This document shows, in pieces, positions 20,665 to 32,364 of a stretch of DNA of 64,000 nucleotides. A model generated the notes under the pieces. It did not search any database. It worked only from the letters and a program-made list of their open reading frames with translations, and was not told the origin of the DNA. Every line of letters begins with the position of its first letter. Position 1 is the first letter of the stretch. Both the position numbers and the translations under genes were made by a program. The stretch spans positions 2,526,733 to 2,590,732 of the forward strand of contig RPFO01000027.1 in the NCBI GenBank assembly GCA_009746045.1, read 5' to 3'. Source of the stretch: Mesostigma viride (Eukaryota; Streptophyta; Mesostigmatophyceae; Mesostigmatales; Mesostigmataceae).

Positions 20665-22001
20665 CCCCCCTTACAACACATGACCTTGCTCTAGTGCTAT
20701 CCTGTCAAGTATAACACTTAGAGGAAAAGCTCTCAGCCAGTCAAGCCTTGACCAAACATAGGACTCTAGAATTAAATTCAGTACTCACTATCAAGGTGAC
20801 ATTTGGGTACAACCTTGACACCCCCCTTACCCACATGGCACCAAACCAAAAATGGGATGCAACCCAGGCCAGTGGTAAGGATCAAACACTAACTGATCAC
20901 GGGTAAGTGGGCGAAAAACATCCACCCCCCTCGCTAGCAAACACCGTGGTCAAAGTAGTCAAAAGACGATCTCCACGGAAACTGGAAACTGGAACTCCGG
21001 ACCGGTGACGCGCCGAGTGTCCAACGAAAGCAGCAGGAAAGATTGCCGCATCGCCCAGCAACTAGCATGTGTTGCCAAGTCAAAAACTTCGTTGGGAAGA
21101 TGCGCTTTGGATCACACCCCCCTCACTCTAGCGTCGCCTGAAAACATGAAGAAGCACACAAAATGCTCTAACACAGGCAAACTCTTAGACAATGCAGGGG
21201 ACATGATGTATGATTAACGCATAAAACATGTGATTAACGACATAAAGCATCCGACCTACGGCAGAGCACCAACGGTGAACAAGGAGCAGAACACGTAGTC
21301 CTGACACACCTTAATCACACAGGTAACTAACATAAACCGACATAGTCATGGATCTTAGCATTAGCCAACATGAACGAACTGAAAAGACAGCTCTGATTAA
21401 CCAACGATAGTTGAAAGCGACTAAAAACGGGACATGAAGCGACGACAAAGTCAGGAGCACAAACGCAGGCTATGTACAAAAGACACAACCGCAAACTGCA
21501 TGAACAAACCTAGCATGCAACGAGAAAGTATGCCCTAAGAATGGGCAACACACACGACATGAAATGAACGTGCAGATTGACCACAAAAAGGGTCAGCAAG
21601 AACGGAGACATGGCCAGCAAACCGGCGCTAGCCAAACGTACCAAGATTACAAAGAACTTGGAAAACATACCATTGCTGGTAGAAGAACGTCATGGGGACG
21701 ATGAACACAGGTGGTCTAGAACTCAAATAACGCATCCCGACGAAGCGCTATGAAAAAGTCTAGCAGAAACAAAACAAGACTATGCGAGATGCATAAGGCC
21801 GGAAGGACCCCGCACCTAACAGCACAATAGACCACAAAATATTCGTGTCTAAAGCAATTTTTCACGAACGAAAAACAGTGGCGACTTGAGATCATAAGGG
21901 GTTAGTTAAGCTAGCTATCAAATTCCCAACGAACGTGACCATAGCGCATCCCCAAAAATCGCCATGAAAATAGCGGAAGCAGGGCTCCCGCACCGACCGC
22001 C
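20665..22001. other. C2 interior without recognisable gene
   Basis: AT-rich sequence between the gag-protease stop and the 3' LTR. It repeats CCTTGACACCCCCCTTAC at 20658-20675 and near 20813, a duplicated polypurine/LTR-edge segment. No integrase, RT or RNase H motif is seen. Confidence 0.6.
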
Positions 22002-24071
22002 TTAGTGCTCAAGGCAGCACTTGTGCCGGCAACTTGTTGGCTCAGCACAGTCCCAAATTGACAGGGACACGTGGCAGCCGACGACTCCAGCTCCAGGACT
22101 TGGCTCCAGGACTGGGCTTGGACTTGGTGCATCTGGTGGCCTCCCCTCACCAGGAATTCCCCCCGCAGCAAAATCCAAAATGCTGGCGCCCGAGACGCGC
22201 CACGCCAAACCCCCACTTGATTCTGGCCAGGGAGCGAAACCGTCACGCAGCAGGCTTGGTGACGTCTGCGTGTTGGCACTAGTAGGCCAAACGATGCCAG
22301 GCTGGGGAAGCTCTCCCAGCACGCCACGTAGGTTGACATCCATGGACAACGGCAAGCCAGGTGAGCTCGCCGCTGGAGGGGTCAGGGAAACTGGTGGAGC
22401 AGAGTCCACCTGATCTGGCACGAGAGGGCTATAAGTAGTACTGCCCGACGCAGAACTCCAGGAACCGTCCTCCCCGTGTGCCCCAACGACCGGTACTAAG
22501 CCGATCCCATTCCTTGCCGTCCCCACCACGCCAAAATCCTGCACAATTGCAGGTTTGTCAGCGGAAAAACCGCCCTTGCCGCCACACGACAGTGGCGACG
22601 ACACCGGGCGCAGCAAAGCGCCTCGGGAAGAAGCCTGCAGCCCCAAAGGCCGCGAAAAGCCAGGCAGAAAGCCCAGCGTCTTGGACATGGCCGCCACTGG
22701 CAGGCCAGCGCTCCACAGCGACCCCAACGGCCGCACGGTCGTGGCCGCCAGCGCCGCCTTCTTGTTGAGAGCAGGTAACACGTAGACGTTGTCCCTCTGC
22801 TCCATCTTGTGCGCCTTGTTGTCCACCACAGCGATTTCCTGGTTGAAATCCAGCTTGTGGCCAGCCTTCACGAGCGCTCCAACAGAGAGCACCCGAACGG
22901 GCAGCTCGGGGACCAGAAGGGCTCCATCCAGTCGGAGCTCGCTCCCCGGCAAATGCACAGAAACTGTGCCAACTCCAGCAGCTTGCAGGTCGCCGCCTGA
23001 TCCGACGATCTGCCTGTTGTGGGGGATAAGTGACACGAAGTCAGAACGGCACGGGGACATGTGGCTGCTCGCAGCCGAGTCCAGCACCCAGTTGAGTTTG
23101 TCGCCCGTATACTGCGTGAGAGCAGCAGCCTCCAGCGGCGTCGACGGCGACTCCTCGGCGATGGTGACCATGCAGAAGCCAGGCGGCAGTTCAGCCGCCT
23201 CCTGAGTTGCGTTGGCAGCGGATCCAGCAGGTGCGTTGCGTCCCTTGCTCTGGTTCCCTCGGTTGCCGCCCTTGCCCCCCCTGTGCTGGTTGGGGTACCA
23301 GCGTGGGGCCTTCTCAGGATGCTCCTTCCAGCAGTCTTTGTCCTTGTGATTTGACAGGCCACAGTGACTGCATTTCTTGGTCCCCCCGTTCCCCTTGCTG
23401 TTGGTGTGGTAGGCCTGGCCAGTGCCAGCACTCTCCTTTTTCACCACAGCACGTCCCCCCTTGAGCAGATCCTCCGCCTCCATGAGTGCCCTCTTCACCA
23501 CAGGTAGTGGGTCCTCCTCGTTGAACCTTACAGACACCAGCGCAGGGCGGTACTCGTCTGTCAGTGCTCCCAGTAGAATGGCAGCAAAATCACGGTCCTG
23601 GATGACTCCCCCTGCAGCCTGGTAGTCAGCACGTAGAAGCTCCGCCCTCCTCACGAGCTGTTGCATGGTCTCGTTAGGAAGCTTCTGTAGGCGGTGCAGC
23701 TTGCTCCTCAGCTCAAACCTGTGACTCTTGGTTAGCCTGGTTTGCTCATAGTTCTCCATGAGACACTGCCATGCTTGGCTACCAGTTTTGTTGGCCACAG
23801 TGGCCATTAGGCGTGCAGCTTCACCTGTTAGACAGGTGAGCAAAGCTGCCCACAGGGCCTTATCAGCCCTGTCATTCTCCTCAGTACCCAGCAGGACAGC
23901 ATCCAAACTGAAAAGACTGACAACAGCCAAAAACAAATTCTTCCACTCCTCCCACTTGCTGTAATCATCACCAGCTGCACCAACAAATTTCTTGCAGCTC
24001 TTGGCAACTGTTGAAACAAGAGAGGTGTAGTCAGGCTGTCTGGTAGCAGTTTGGGTGTCTTGATCCTCCAT
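22002..24071 (-). CDS. C2 Gag-protease polyprotein (689 aa)
   Basis: The ATG at 24071 (MEDQDTQTATRQPD) follows the primer site; an in-frame ATG at 24146 is also possible. The N-terminal 220 residues are a copia-type Gag domain (WEEWKNLFLAVV...LWAALLTCLTGEAARL...). A CCHC zinc knuckle (CSHCGLSNHKDKDC) lies at about residues 234-247. The aspartic protease has WVLDSAASSHM near residue 331, where copia proteases usually have DSGAS, followed by LLVPELPVRVLSVGALVKAGHKLDF. The last 250 residues are a Pro/Ser/Gly-rich tail, probably read from formerly different sequence after the deletion. There are no stops or shifts over 689 codons. Confidence 0.88.
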   Translation of the reverse strand: MEDQDTQTATRQPDYTSLVSTVAKSCKKFVGAAGDDYSKWEEWKNLFLAVVSLFSLDAVLLGTEENDRADKALWAALLTCLTGEAARLMATVANKTGSQAWQCLMENYEQTRLTKSHRFELRSKLHRLQKLPNETMQQLVRRAELLRADYQAAGGVIQDRDFAAILLGALTDEYRPALVSVRFNEEDPLPVVKRALMEAEDLLKGGRAVVKKESAGTGQAYHTNSKGNGGTKKCSHCGLSNHKDKDCWKEHPEKAPRWYPNQHRGGKGGNRGNQSKGRNAPAGSAANATQEAAELPPGFCMVTIAEESPSTPLEAAALTQYTGDKLNWVLDSAASSHMSPCRSDFVSLIPHNRQIVGSGGDLQAAGVGTVSVHLPGSELRLDGALLVPELPVRVLSVGALVKAGHKLDFNQEIAVVDNKAHKMEQRDNVYVLPALNKKAALAATTVRPLGSLWSAGLPVAAMSKTLGFLPGFSRPLGLQASSRGALLRPVSSPLSCGGKGGFSADKPAIVQDFGVVGTARNGIGLVPVVGAHGEDGSWSSASGSTTYSPLVPDQVDSAPPVSLTPPAASSPGLPLSMDVNLRGVLGELPQPGIVWPTSANTQTSPSLLRDGFAPWPESSGGLAWRVSGASILDFAAGGIPGEGRPPDAPSPSPVLEPSPGAGVVGCHVSLSIWDCAEPTSCRHKCCLEH

Positions 24072-24150
24072 GGTTGATCTGGGTCTGGGTGTTGTCTCTG
24101 GGGTAGTCAGATGAATGTCTCTGCTCCTCAAATGCAGGGTAGGCATCAAA

Positions 24151-24162
24151 CCTCCGATACCA
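24151..24162 (-). other. C2 primer-binding site
   Basis: TGGTATCGGAGG directly abuts the 5' LTR on the minus strand, resembling initiator-Met tRNA sites (TGGTATCAGAG). G1 uses the same sequence. Confidence 0.75.
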
Positions 24163-24907
24163 TGTTGAAAGAACTAATGGGTTTGCCTTCTACAATGCTT
24201 GTGATTGGAACCCAAATGTGCCTGTCCTTGCAGGTACAGGCTATGGAGGATGGAAGCAAAGAGACAGAGACTCAGTTTGAGGCAGAATGATAGTGAGGAG
24301 TACCTTTGGCAAGGCTCCTCAGTTGTTTTATTAACTCGAGGAAAAAACACAGGCAGAAAACTGGAATGACCTGATTGGCTGGCTAGGAATGTGCCTAGGA
24401 ATATTCTCATGTAATACTCAGGCCACCAATCAGGTTAGGTCAGTGTACAGGCTACCAATCAGATCTAGACAAGAATAAATCTTATCTTGTAACTGCTGTA
24501 CAGCCTTATCTTGTAACTGATGTACAGTCTTAACTTGTAACTGCTGCACAGTAATCTAACTATTTAATAAAAGATCTCTCTGTGTGTGATCTGATGATGA
24601 TGAAGTAAATCTGGCGTGAACATATCAGCGCCACATCTGACATGCACAGTGTACATGTCAATCAGTCAACTGTCCTGTCATAGATTCTCATCTGACATGT
24701 CATAGGTCAGCTGACATAGACAGATTTGTCAGCTGCCTATAAGGATCCACTTGGCATAGGTACTAATCCCTGATTACTAAAACTGGCCACAACTTTCTCA
24801 TTTGTAGGCCAAATCCAACGGGATAAAAAACAGTGGCTCCTGTACAAGAGCCTCTATCTATCTAGCCAGGTCAGGTGGGTACAAATACAAGGACCATGTC
24901 CTTGACA
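24163..24907 (-). repeat. C2 5' LTR
   Basis: 745 bp, the partner of 19918-20664. Differences noticed are an A8/A6 run and one G/A change. Confidence 0.92.
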
Positions 24908-24912
24908 CGCCG
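24908..24912. repeat. C2 target-site duplication, right
   Basis: CGCCG, matching 19913-19917. Confidence 0.9.
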
Positions 24913-24998
24913 AATATTTTCCGCGCGAAAAAATTCGCGGCACCGGCCGTACCGTGAAAAGTGGGTGCTCCGTGCGCGCACCACTTGCGGAAGTGGCC

Positions 24999-25160
24999 AT
25001 GGCGACTGCGTTTAGGCGAAACTAGCTATGTAGGGCTAGAGAAATGCCAAAAAAATGCTTGGATGTTGAAGACGATGATTTAATGATGTTGGGTTGCGGC
25101 GGCAAGTGGCTGGTTTACAATATCGCTGCTTTCTTTTACTGCCATCGGCATGGGGGGTAA
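24999..25160 (+). pseudogene. Small ORF A of T2 (unknown)
   Basis: Same 162-nt length and ends as the T1b ORF (MATAFRRN ... CHRHGG, TAA), but codon 9 is TAG where T1b has TAC. The frame is otherwise kept despite many base changes. Confidence 0.45.
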
Positions 25161-25348
25161 TCTGCATTTTTTGGTCGCGCGGAATAAAATAGAATTCGTG
25201 ACTGCGGCAGTAAATTCTCAGTTTTGGGGGTCTTTTTGACCGTGAAGGATGCATTCATATCGGTAGCATCGAATTCTAAACCGAACGGGTGCTATTTGCT
25301 ACATTTTCGGCCATTCTCGGTAAGTATTTCTTGAGGCCTGCGCAGTGC

Positions 25349-25516
25349 ATGTCGGAACCTTCCATGGAAGAACGGCAGTTGTTGCGCGCCTGGGCGAGGG
25401 ATCTACGAGGGCAAGGTATAGATTTGTGGCGACTGTTATCTACTATCAGTTCTTTCTTCGAAGAGCTCATCGTTCGAAGTTTTTTGCGTTCGTTTTGGTC
25501 AGTTTCCGCCAGTTAA
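25349..25516 (+). CDS. Small ORF B of T2 (55 aa), unknown
   Basis: MSEPSMEERQLLRAWARDLR to FLRSFWSVSAS. It matches ORF B of T1b codon by codon, with no frame break. It is shorter because of a TAA where T1b reads on for 14 more codons. A GTAAGT lies just upstream. Confidence 0.45.
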   Translation: MSEPSMEERQLLRAWARDLRGQGIDLWRLLSTISSFFEELIVRSFLRSFWSVSAS

Positions 25517-27539
25517 CTCTCCGTTGCTCGCCGTCGTGTTGACGAATACCTGGCAGCTTTAGCTTGTTTTCGTTGATGTCTTGATCAAATCCGCTTCAGT
25601 CTCAACCGATAGATCCTAGGGAAGGCGTAAGGGATTTCATAGCACGTGTTCTGGCAAGGATGTTGTGCGTATGGACGCTTCTTGTTTTGTGATAGTGACG
25701 CACCCTTTCCTCGCAGCGGCATCACAGCGGTCAGAAGCTGAACGGCCGCCACTGGTTTCTTTGCATTTTATCGTGCAGGGAAGGAAGGTTTTTTATCGAC
25801 GATCATGTTGGAGATATTGCATTTGTGTGACTGCATGTAGATAGCTGCCATCATTGGTTTACTTGAGCTTTCCTTGTTATGATGATGTGACAAGACAGCA
25901 ATGTGCTGAGCCAACCATGGTTGACATGGTTGACTGCATGCAAGCTTTGTATGCCATGATCTTCTTGGTTCCTTGCCCTCCATAGTTCCAGTTTGTTGCC
26001 CATGTCGGGTAGGGCAGTTCAGGAGTTGTTGCTGTGTTGGTAAGCTTGGTTGGCATAACCCTTACACTCTAACCTGGGAGAAACATAGAGAATGCTGGTA
26101 ATGCATGTTAGTGCCATCATCATAATTGCTATTCACGTACTTATAAGTCTGGCCATGCTCGAGGGACGGTGAAGGAGTATGAGGTGCGTGGCCACCCCTT
26201 TGTACTTCAGAACATATTCAGCATGGATTTGATCCATGTTGATGGCATGTAAAGTGTGATTGTGTTTACTTGCTTTCTGAGTGGTCCTTAGCGCCTGGTC
26301 AGGTGGTGAGTGGTCGTCTAGGAAACCCATCAGTGCGTGCCACAGTGACCCCCAACCTTGAGCATGTGTCGTCATCAGTGTGCTAGAGTTAATTATATGT
26401 GCTTTTGATCATAGATTTGCTGAGTTCTTGGCATGAAGTTTACAAGGTAACCTGGGGTAGAGTATAGTGTATGCTCTCTTGGCATGTATGCCTAGCGATG
26501 GTGTTGCTATGCTTGCGCAGGCAAGGTTGGCCATGCCGAGGGCAGGTGAGGGCAGATGTGGTGCCTAGCCGTTTGCTTATGTTTTGTGATCGAGTGGGGC
26601 ATGCTTTCTGGCTTTTTGGATGGAAAACATCATGCCTAAGTGGCCATGTATACAAAGAAAAACCCCCTTAAGCTTATGTTCAGGTTTTAGCACGCATAAC
26701 CTTATTACTTGAGCTAGACTTGTCGGAATGACCTGTTTTAAGGGTGGCTGCCACGACGTGATGCAAAGGGAGGGGCAGGGGGACGATGGGGAAGGTAGTA
26801 GTGATGATGAGAATGATGTGATGATATTCCTTGCCTTGCATGTGCGTCCCCCGATGAAATTGACGGTGTCCCTTTCCTGCTGTGCAGCACATTCGGGTGC
26901 AAGGGAGGACTGCATGGGTGCTGCGCTGACCCCCCGTTGACTAAGAAGCCCAAGGGGGATTGGTTTTGCCCTGCCTGCCTTGTGCAGGATGCTTACAAGG
27001 GCTGATATAGTGACATTTTCTGTTTTAGCGGGCATTTTTCTGAAAACACGTCTGACGCAATAACTTGAGCTAGACTTGTCGGAATGACCTGGGACTTGGA
27101 ACACTGCTGTCCCCCTGTTAGCCGGAATTTTTGTTGATTTTGTGGCCTTATCGGAAGTGTTTATGACATGTTTATTCCCAATGTCCGGTAAAAAATGACC
27201 TGTTTTGCGGGAAAATTAATAACTGTTCAAGGTTTTGCCATTTCCATGATGTAAATAGCTCAGCAAGCTACAAACTCAGGGAACTATACGACCTTGATTT
27301 TTGGTAGCCAACAAATAAGTGAATTGGCTGGGGCATACCCAGCCCTAATTAGCGTCTTTTGCTATTTATAGCGCATTATTGGCGTATATATGGGGGTAGT
27401 ACCCCCAACAAGTGCATGGACAACTCACTAGAGATGTTATTTAGTGCCCCCAATCATAATTCAGCATTGTGCAAATGAATTTCAAGTGATATTAGCATGG
27501 GTCAAATTTTAAGGTTTTTGGGGTGCCACCTCCCCTTAA

Positions 27540-27979
27540 GTGGCCAGCCGGAGCGGCTGCTTAGGTTTTAGCGGGCAAGTGTTCGAAGCGCGTCATTGGT
27601 GAATTACTTGGGGAACTTGGGTTTCCCCGCGAGACTCCAACCGCACGTTCAGATTTCCAAATCTCAAGTAAAGTTCGGCGCAACTTTCTGAACGGGGGCA
27701 GTTGACGAGCAGCATTCCTCCGGACGAATGAATTGCGTTCCATACTTGCGCAAAATTTTGAAAGGTAGCTTGCGTGCAGCCCTACTAAAATTTGCGCGGA
27801 CGTTCAGATTTCCAAATCTCAAGTAAATTTCGGCGGAACTTTCTGAACGGGGGTAGTTGGCGGGCAGCGTTCCTCCAGACGAATGAAATGCGTTGTTCCA
27901 TGCTAGCGCAAAATTTTGTAAGGTAGCTTGCGTGCAGCCCTACTAAAATTTGCGCGAAGTGTGGGACTGAAAATTCGTA
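27540..27979. repeat. E2 repeat block
   Basis: This is the inverse of E1 1400-1815: the TIR core GGCCAGCCGGAGCGGCTGC, then two 155-bp units and the start of the 64-bp unit. D2 interrupts it at ATTCGTA. Confidence 0.8.
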
Positions 27980-28489
27980 ATGATTGATCTTACGATCGGG
28001 ATTCCCTGATTTTGCCTGGGGGAGCGGAGGGATGGAGGTGCGCCGCTACCTTGGAGGCGCTACACCGTTGCCCAGTGGTGCAAGTCGACATGCGGGAGCC
28101 AAACGGGGTGGCCACGCCCTCTCTGGAGGGTCTGACAGCCTTGGATGGGCCTCAGATGTAGTTCGAACTAGTTCAAAGTTAGTACAGGTAGTACCAACTA
28201 GTTCAAACTAGTTCAATCTACTTCAACTAGTATCCAGGGACCCTCAAGATATGCCAGGTGGTTGCTGAATGGTTCTGGCATGACAGAACATGTGTGACAT
28301 CATAAAAATGTAGTACAATGTTGAAAAAAGTAGTATCAGGGTCCTAGATCTAGTACAGTAGTATTCTGAGGTCATTCTTACATGGAGCGCCGCGCCAGCG
28401 GGGCGCCGCACTTGCATGTGTCACGGATGCAACGTTGATGCGATGTATTTCAAGGTGGTGATGGCTGCCAAGCCAGCTTATCAGTTTTC
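27980..28489 (+). repeat. A1 repeat of D2
   Basis: About 510 bp, nearly identical to A2 at 34901-35410. It begins TGATTGATCTTACGATCGGG and holds clusters of GTAGTAC and AACTAGTTC motifs. Confidence 0.9.
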
Positions 28490-28730
28490 AACACAACTAG
28501 AGCAATACTTCACCGTTTTTGACAAAGTTGGTGTCAAACTAATCGTGAGACAATAGCCGACAACATTTTGACGGTTTTCGCACCAAGTTTTGACGGGTTT
28601 GCGCAACGGGAGTAAAAGTCCGCAAGGTAGAACTGAGTGACAAATTTTCAGTCCGAAATTTTTCTCAGTCTCCAAGATTGCGGAATATTGAGCCTAGTTG
28701 TGAGAAATTTCTTCATCTTTGAATTCTATA
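28490..28730 (+). other. 5' leader of D2
   Basis: 240 bp of AT-rich sequence between A1 and the gag ATG. I see no ORF or structure I can support. Confidence 0.5.
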
Positions 28731-30210
28731 ATGGCTAGTGATCACGAAGACACCACCCTTGAGGCAGTAGACCGAGATTTCTTATTAAATGTGAAAAAAT
28801 CGTATTTTCAGGGGGGCAAGGAGCTGTTAACGACTTTGAAGTTCTTGACTGAGTATCTCGGTCCAAACTGGGCCCAAAGGCTTACTACTATGTCTGAGGG
28901 TCGTTTGACATCCTTGGGACAGTTTCTCAAGACTGCAGGGCTCCAGATTAGTGAGGGGTCAAGTGATTCCGACATGGGTTCCATGTTGTGCAAGGCCATT
29001 ACTCTAGAGATGAAGAAGCCCCCAGTGGCCACTGGGGGCAAGGGGAAGACTGGTCCAGCCAGGGGCGAAAGGACCCGAAAGGATCCTCCCAGCAACGGCA
29101 CCGACGAGGAAGAGGAGGACGCGACGAGCTCTGAGAGATTTTTTGGACGCGCGCGAGCAGCTGGCCCCTGCTGCTGCTCGCGCCAAGGGAAAGAAGTCTC
29201 AGGGCAGGAACCGAAAGCTGGCAGAGAATGCTGCCCTTCTGGCGGGCGTCCGCGAGCTCATCGGAGCGGAGTTGCAAGCCCTGGCGCGGGGGAAGAGGAG
29301 GGACGCGAGGAAAGGGAAGAGCCAGCGCGAGGACAAGGGGGGCAAGGGCCATCCGAAAAGCAAGCGCCAGGAGAAGAGACGCGCGCGGCGCGGGAGCAGC
29401 CCAGGCTCGACAGACACCAGCAGTGGGAGCAACGAGAGTCGCGGCAGCAGCAGCAGCAGCAGCGACAGCTCCGACAGCGAGAGCAGAGGCCGTGGCAAGG
29501 GCAGGGGTGGCGCTTGATCGCGCCGCGACAAGTCCCGGGAGCGACGTGGGCATGGCAGGGGCCGTTCTGCGGAGCCCAAGGGGCGTCGGGATCGCTCCCG
29601 CGAGCGTCGCAAGGAGCGGCAGCGGTCCAGCAGCCGGAGCACGAGTCGGGACTCCTCCCAGCGGAGCTCGCGTCGATCGCGGGAGCGTGTGAGGGAGAGA
29701 GACCTGCGCCGAACCACCAAGGGGGTGCGTCTCCCCCGGCGAGCTTTCAAAGTGGCCTGGCGCCTGTTGGTCAAGGACCGCGACGACAGGGTGCTGCCGC
29801 TGCAGGTGCTGGATGCGCGCCAGGTCGCGCACGGGAGCCTGCAGGCCCGCTTGGCCCTTCGCAAGGAGCAGGAGGGCGTTGGGGCTGCACCGGGAGCCCC
29901 CCGCGGGTGGAAGAACAGCACGCACCATCTGGTGTGCAACAACCTGACCTACATTCTGGATGTGGCCATCCAAGAGCTGGGGGAGGATGTGGTGACGGAG
30001 CTGGCCTGCTTCGAGTACCTGGCGCGTGTGGTCGAGGCGTTCCTCATGGTGGAGAAGACCAGCGGCTGGAACAACGGGGCGATGCACCTGCTGCCACTGG
30101 TGGAGGGCAGTACTATTGGAAGCGCAGCAGCCCGGGCAGCGCGGAAGGCGGCTCGCCAGGAGGCGGAGCTGGCATCGGCGGCGGCGGCGGCGGCCAAAAA
30201 GGACAAGTGA
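28731..30210 (+). pseudogene. Gag-like protein (D2)
   Basis: The ATG at 28731 opens MASDHEDTTLEAVDRDFLL. A helical N-terminal domain (LLTTLKFLTEYLGPNWAQRL) is followed by a Lys/Arg-rich and Ser-rich middle with an RS domain (SRDSSQRSSRRSRERVRERD), then the domain shared with D1 (HHLVCNNLTYILDVAIQELGEDVVTELACFEYLARVVEAFLMV). It ends with TGA at 30210. Defects are one extra T in a T6 run at about 29139-29144 and an in-frame TGA at 29515, where reading continues in frame with RRDKSRERR. Confidence 0.75.
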
Positions 30211-32364
30211 GGGGCAGGGGTGTGCTCCCGCTGCCAGTGAAGATGGTCCCCCGCTCGACCGCAGCCGCCTGCGATCCAACCGCAGGCTGCAGCGCGCTCT
30301 GCGTGCCAGAGCAAGGCTGCGGTGTCAAGAGCGGGCCACAAGGGGCCTGAACTGGCTGTGGGGCAGGACCCGGGAACGGTCCGGTGGACCGGCGGTGCAG
30401 CAGCAGGCTATTACTGCGAGCCCCTGCACCGTCGCCCAAAGGGCCGCCCTACAAGGGATGGAGGATGCTGCCCGCGTCTACAACCGCCGGCTTACCGCCG
30501 TAGCGGAGGCGACAGACACGGGGGACGCAGAGCCCGCGCCATACGGGCCGGGCGGTCAATACGAAATTATTGACCCGGAGAGGCTGGCACTGCCAAAAGG
30601 AGGAGCTGCAGGTAGTGTCAAGCTGCTGGACTGCCTGCCGGAGGCATGGCAGAGGACGTATGAGGACATAAACAACATTCTACAAAGATGCGACGCGGAG
30701 GCGGGGGCGTGGATGCGGCGGGGCCGGGTGTCTCATGGTTGTGCAAGCGATGCGGCGTACGCACGACTGAGCATCAGGCTGGCGGAGACGCGGATGATCG
30801 AGTACAGTGAGGAGGCGCCGCCTGTGGTGAACGGCTGTTTTGCCGTCCCCAAGAAAGACCCCGGGGTTGTGGAGCCCAGCGAACGACGGCAGCGGTTTAT
30901 AGGGAATATGGTGCCGTGCAACCGGCGCTTCCTCAAGCCGCCTACCTGTTACCTGCCTAACTTGGGCGAGGTCGCTGAGCTGAGTGTGGGGGCGCCATGC
31001 TATTCGGGCAAGACAGACCTTGACACCTACTATTACCGGTTCGAGGTACCTGAGAGCTGGCGCCCCTATTTCTCGCTGCCCCCCGTGTGGTCCGATGAGG
31101 TCGGCCAGCTGGGACGACGGCGAAAGTTGTACCCCAGGTTCCGGGTCCTTGTCATGGGCTGGAGCCACTCGGTGGTCCTTGCACAGGTTGCCCACCTGCA
31201 CTGTCTCTACGGGGCGGGGTGCTCGATGCCAAGAGAGGGCTGTCATATCCCATGCACTTGATGGGGGTGCGCACAGTGCGCGGGGATGGCATGGACCGGC
31301 TGGAGTTGGTGGAGAGCGCGGCCAGTGCAGCGTGGCGGCTGCTGCCGGAGGATCCCCCACATCCCGCTCAGCTGGTCATGATCGATGATCTGGGGGTCAC
31401 CCATGGGCGGAGCGCGGAGGAGACCAACGCCGTGCTCACCAAGGCGTGCGAGGAGAGCTACGGTCCCAAGGGGTTGGTGGTCAACGAGAAGAAGGTGGAG
31501 AGAGCTGAGGAGGGGCGCCCGGTGGAAATCTTGGGGATTGAGTTCTGCCAGGACGGGTCCATGCGGCCGAGCGCGGCCCGGATGGCGGCCTTGGTGCGCG
31601 ACACGCAGGCAATGCTGGGGCGTGGACGGGCCACTTACCACCAACTGGCCTCGTTGCTGGGACGGTGGGTGTGGGTCCACTTGCTGCGTCGGGGTCTACT
31701 GTCCATCTGGTTTCACGCCTACCGCTTGCTGCAGCAAGTCCTGGTGCACAAGCGGGGCTGGAGCTATCGGCTGTGGGGTAGTGTAAGGGAAGAGCTCCAG
31801 GCTGCAATGGACTTGGCCCCGCTGGTGCATGCGCAGCGCGACCAGCCCCTGAGCTGCACCGTGGTGGCCACTGATGCGTCAACCCACGGTTCTGGGGTGG
31901 TGTACAGCCGGTGGGAGGCGCCTGCGGTGCGTGGCCTGTCCAACTGTCGGGAGCGGAAGGGCTGGAAGACGCTCTGTGTGGACTCTGAGACGGCCAGCGT
32001 GGAGCGCACAGGGGAGATTGAGCACCGAGCCATGGCAGCGGCGCAGTGGAGGACCGCTCTTGCCCACCGGTGGCTCGATCCCTCGGCCCACATCAACGAG
32101 AAGGAGATTCGTGCGGCTGTGCAAGGGATCGAGTGGGGCCTGCGCTCACAGGTTCACTGGCAGCAACGTCACGTGCGGCTGGTGGACAATTCGGCAGTTG
32201 TCGGTGCGCTCGTCAAAGGGCGTTCGTCGTCCTACCGGCTGAACGCCTGGTGCCGCCGGGCGATCGCGCTAGGGCTGGCCAGCAACACCCGCTACCACTG
32301 GGTGTATGTGAGGTCGGAGCGCAACCCGGCCGACGCGCCCAGTCGTGGTCGATGGGTGCGCAAC

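Larger units (their letters stand above)
19918..24907 (-). mobile_element. C2, non-autonomous Ty1/copia element (gag-protease only)
   Basis: Two LTRs of about 746 bp flank a 3.5-kb interior on the minus strand. A 5-bp duplication CGCCG lies at 19913-19917 and 24908-24912. A primer-binding site and a G-run polypurine tract are present. Gag and protease form one open frame; integrase, RT and RNase H are absent. The LTRs differ by about one substitution and one short A-run indel, so insertion was recent and must have relied on enzymes from another element. Confidence 0.9.
19901..27535. mobile_element. T2, TTAA-flanked TIR element with nested C2
   Basis: Flanks are TTAA at 19897-19900 and 27536-27539. 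The empty site survives in E1 at 1815-1822 (CACTTAAA), giving exact boundaries. Without C2 and its duplication, T2 is about 2.64 kb. Termini are GGGGACGTGGCGCGCC and, inverted, GGGGAGGTGGCACCCC, as in T1a. It encodes no transposase. Confidence 0.82.

Noticed and set aside
21005-21217. Short ORF in the C2 interior as a remaining pol fragment
   Set aside because: It is on the opposite strand to C2 and has no integrase, RT or RNase H motif.
28005-28211. Small ORF of 75 codons present in both D2 A repeats (also 34905-35132) as a gene
   Set aside because: It lies in the terminal repeat, is preserved only because A1 and A2 are copies, and D1 and D3 A repeats lack it.
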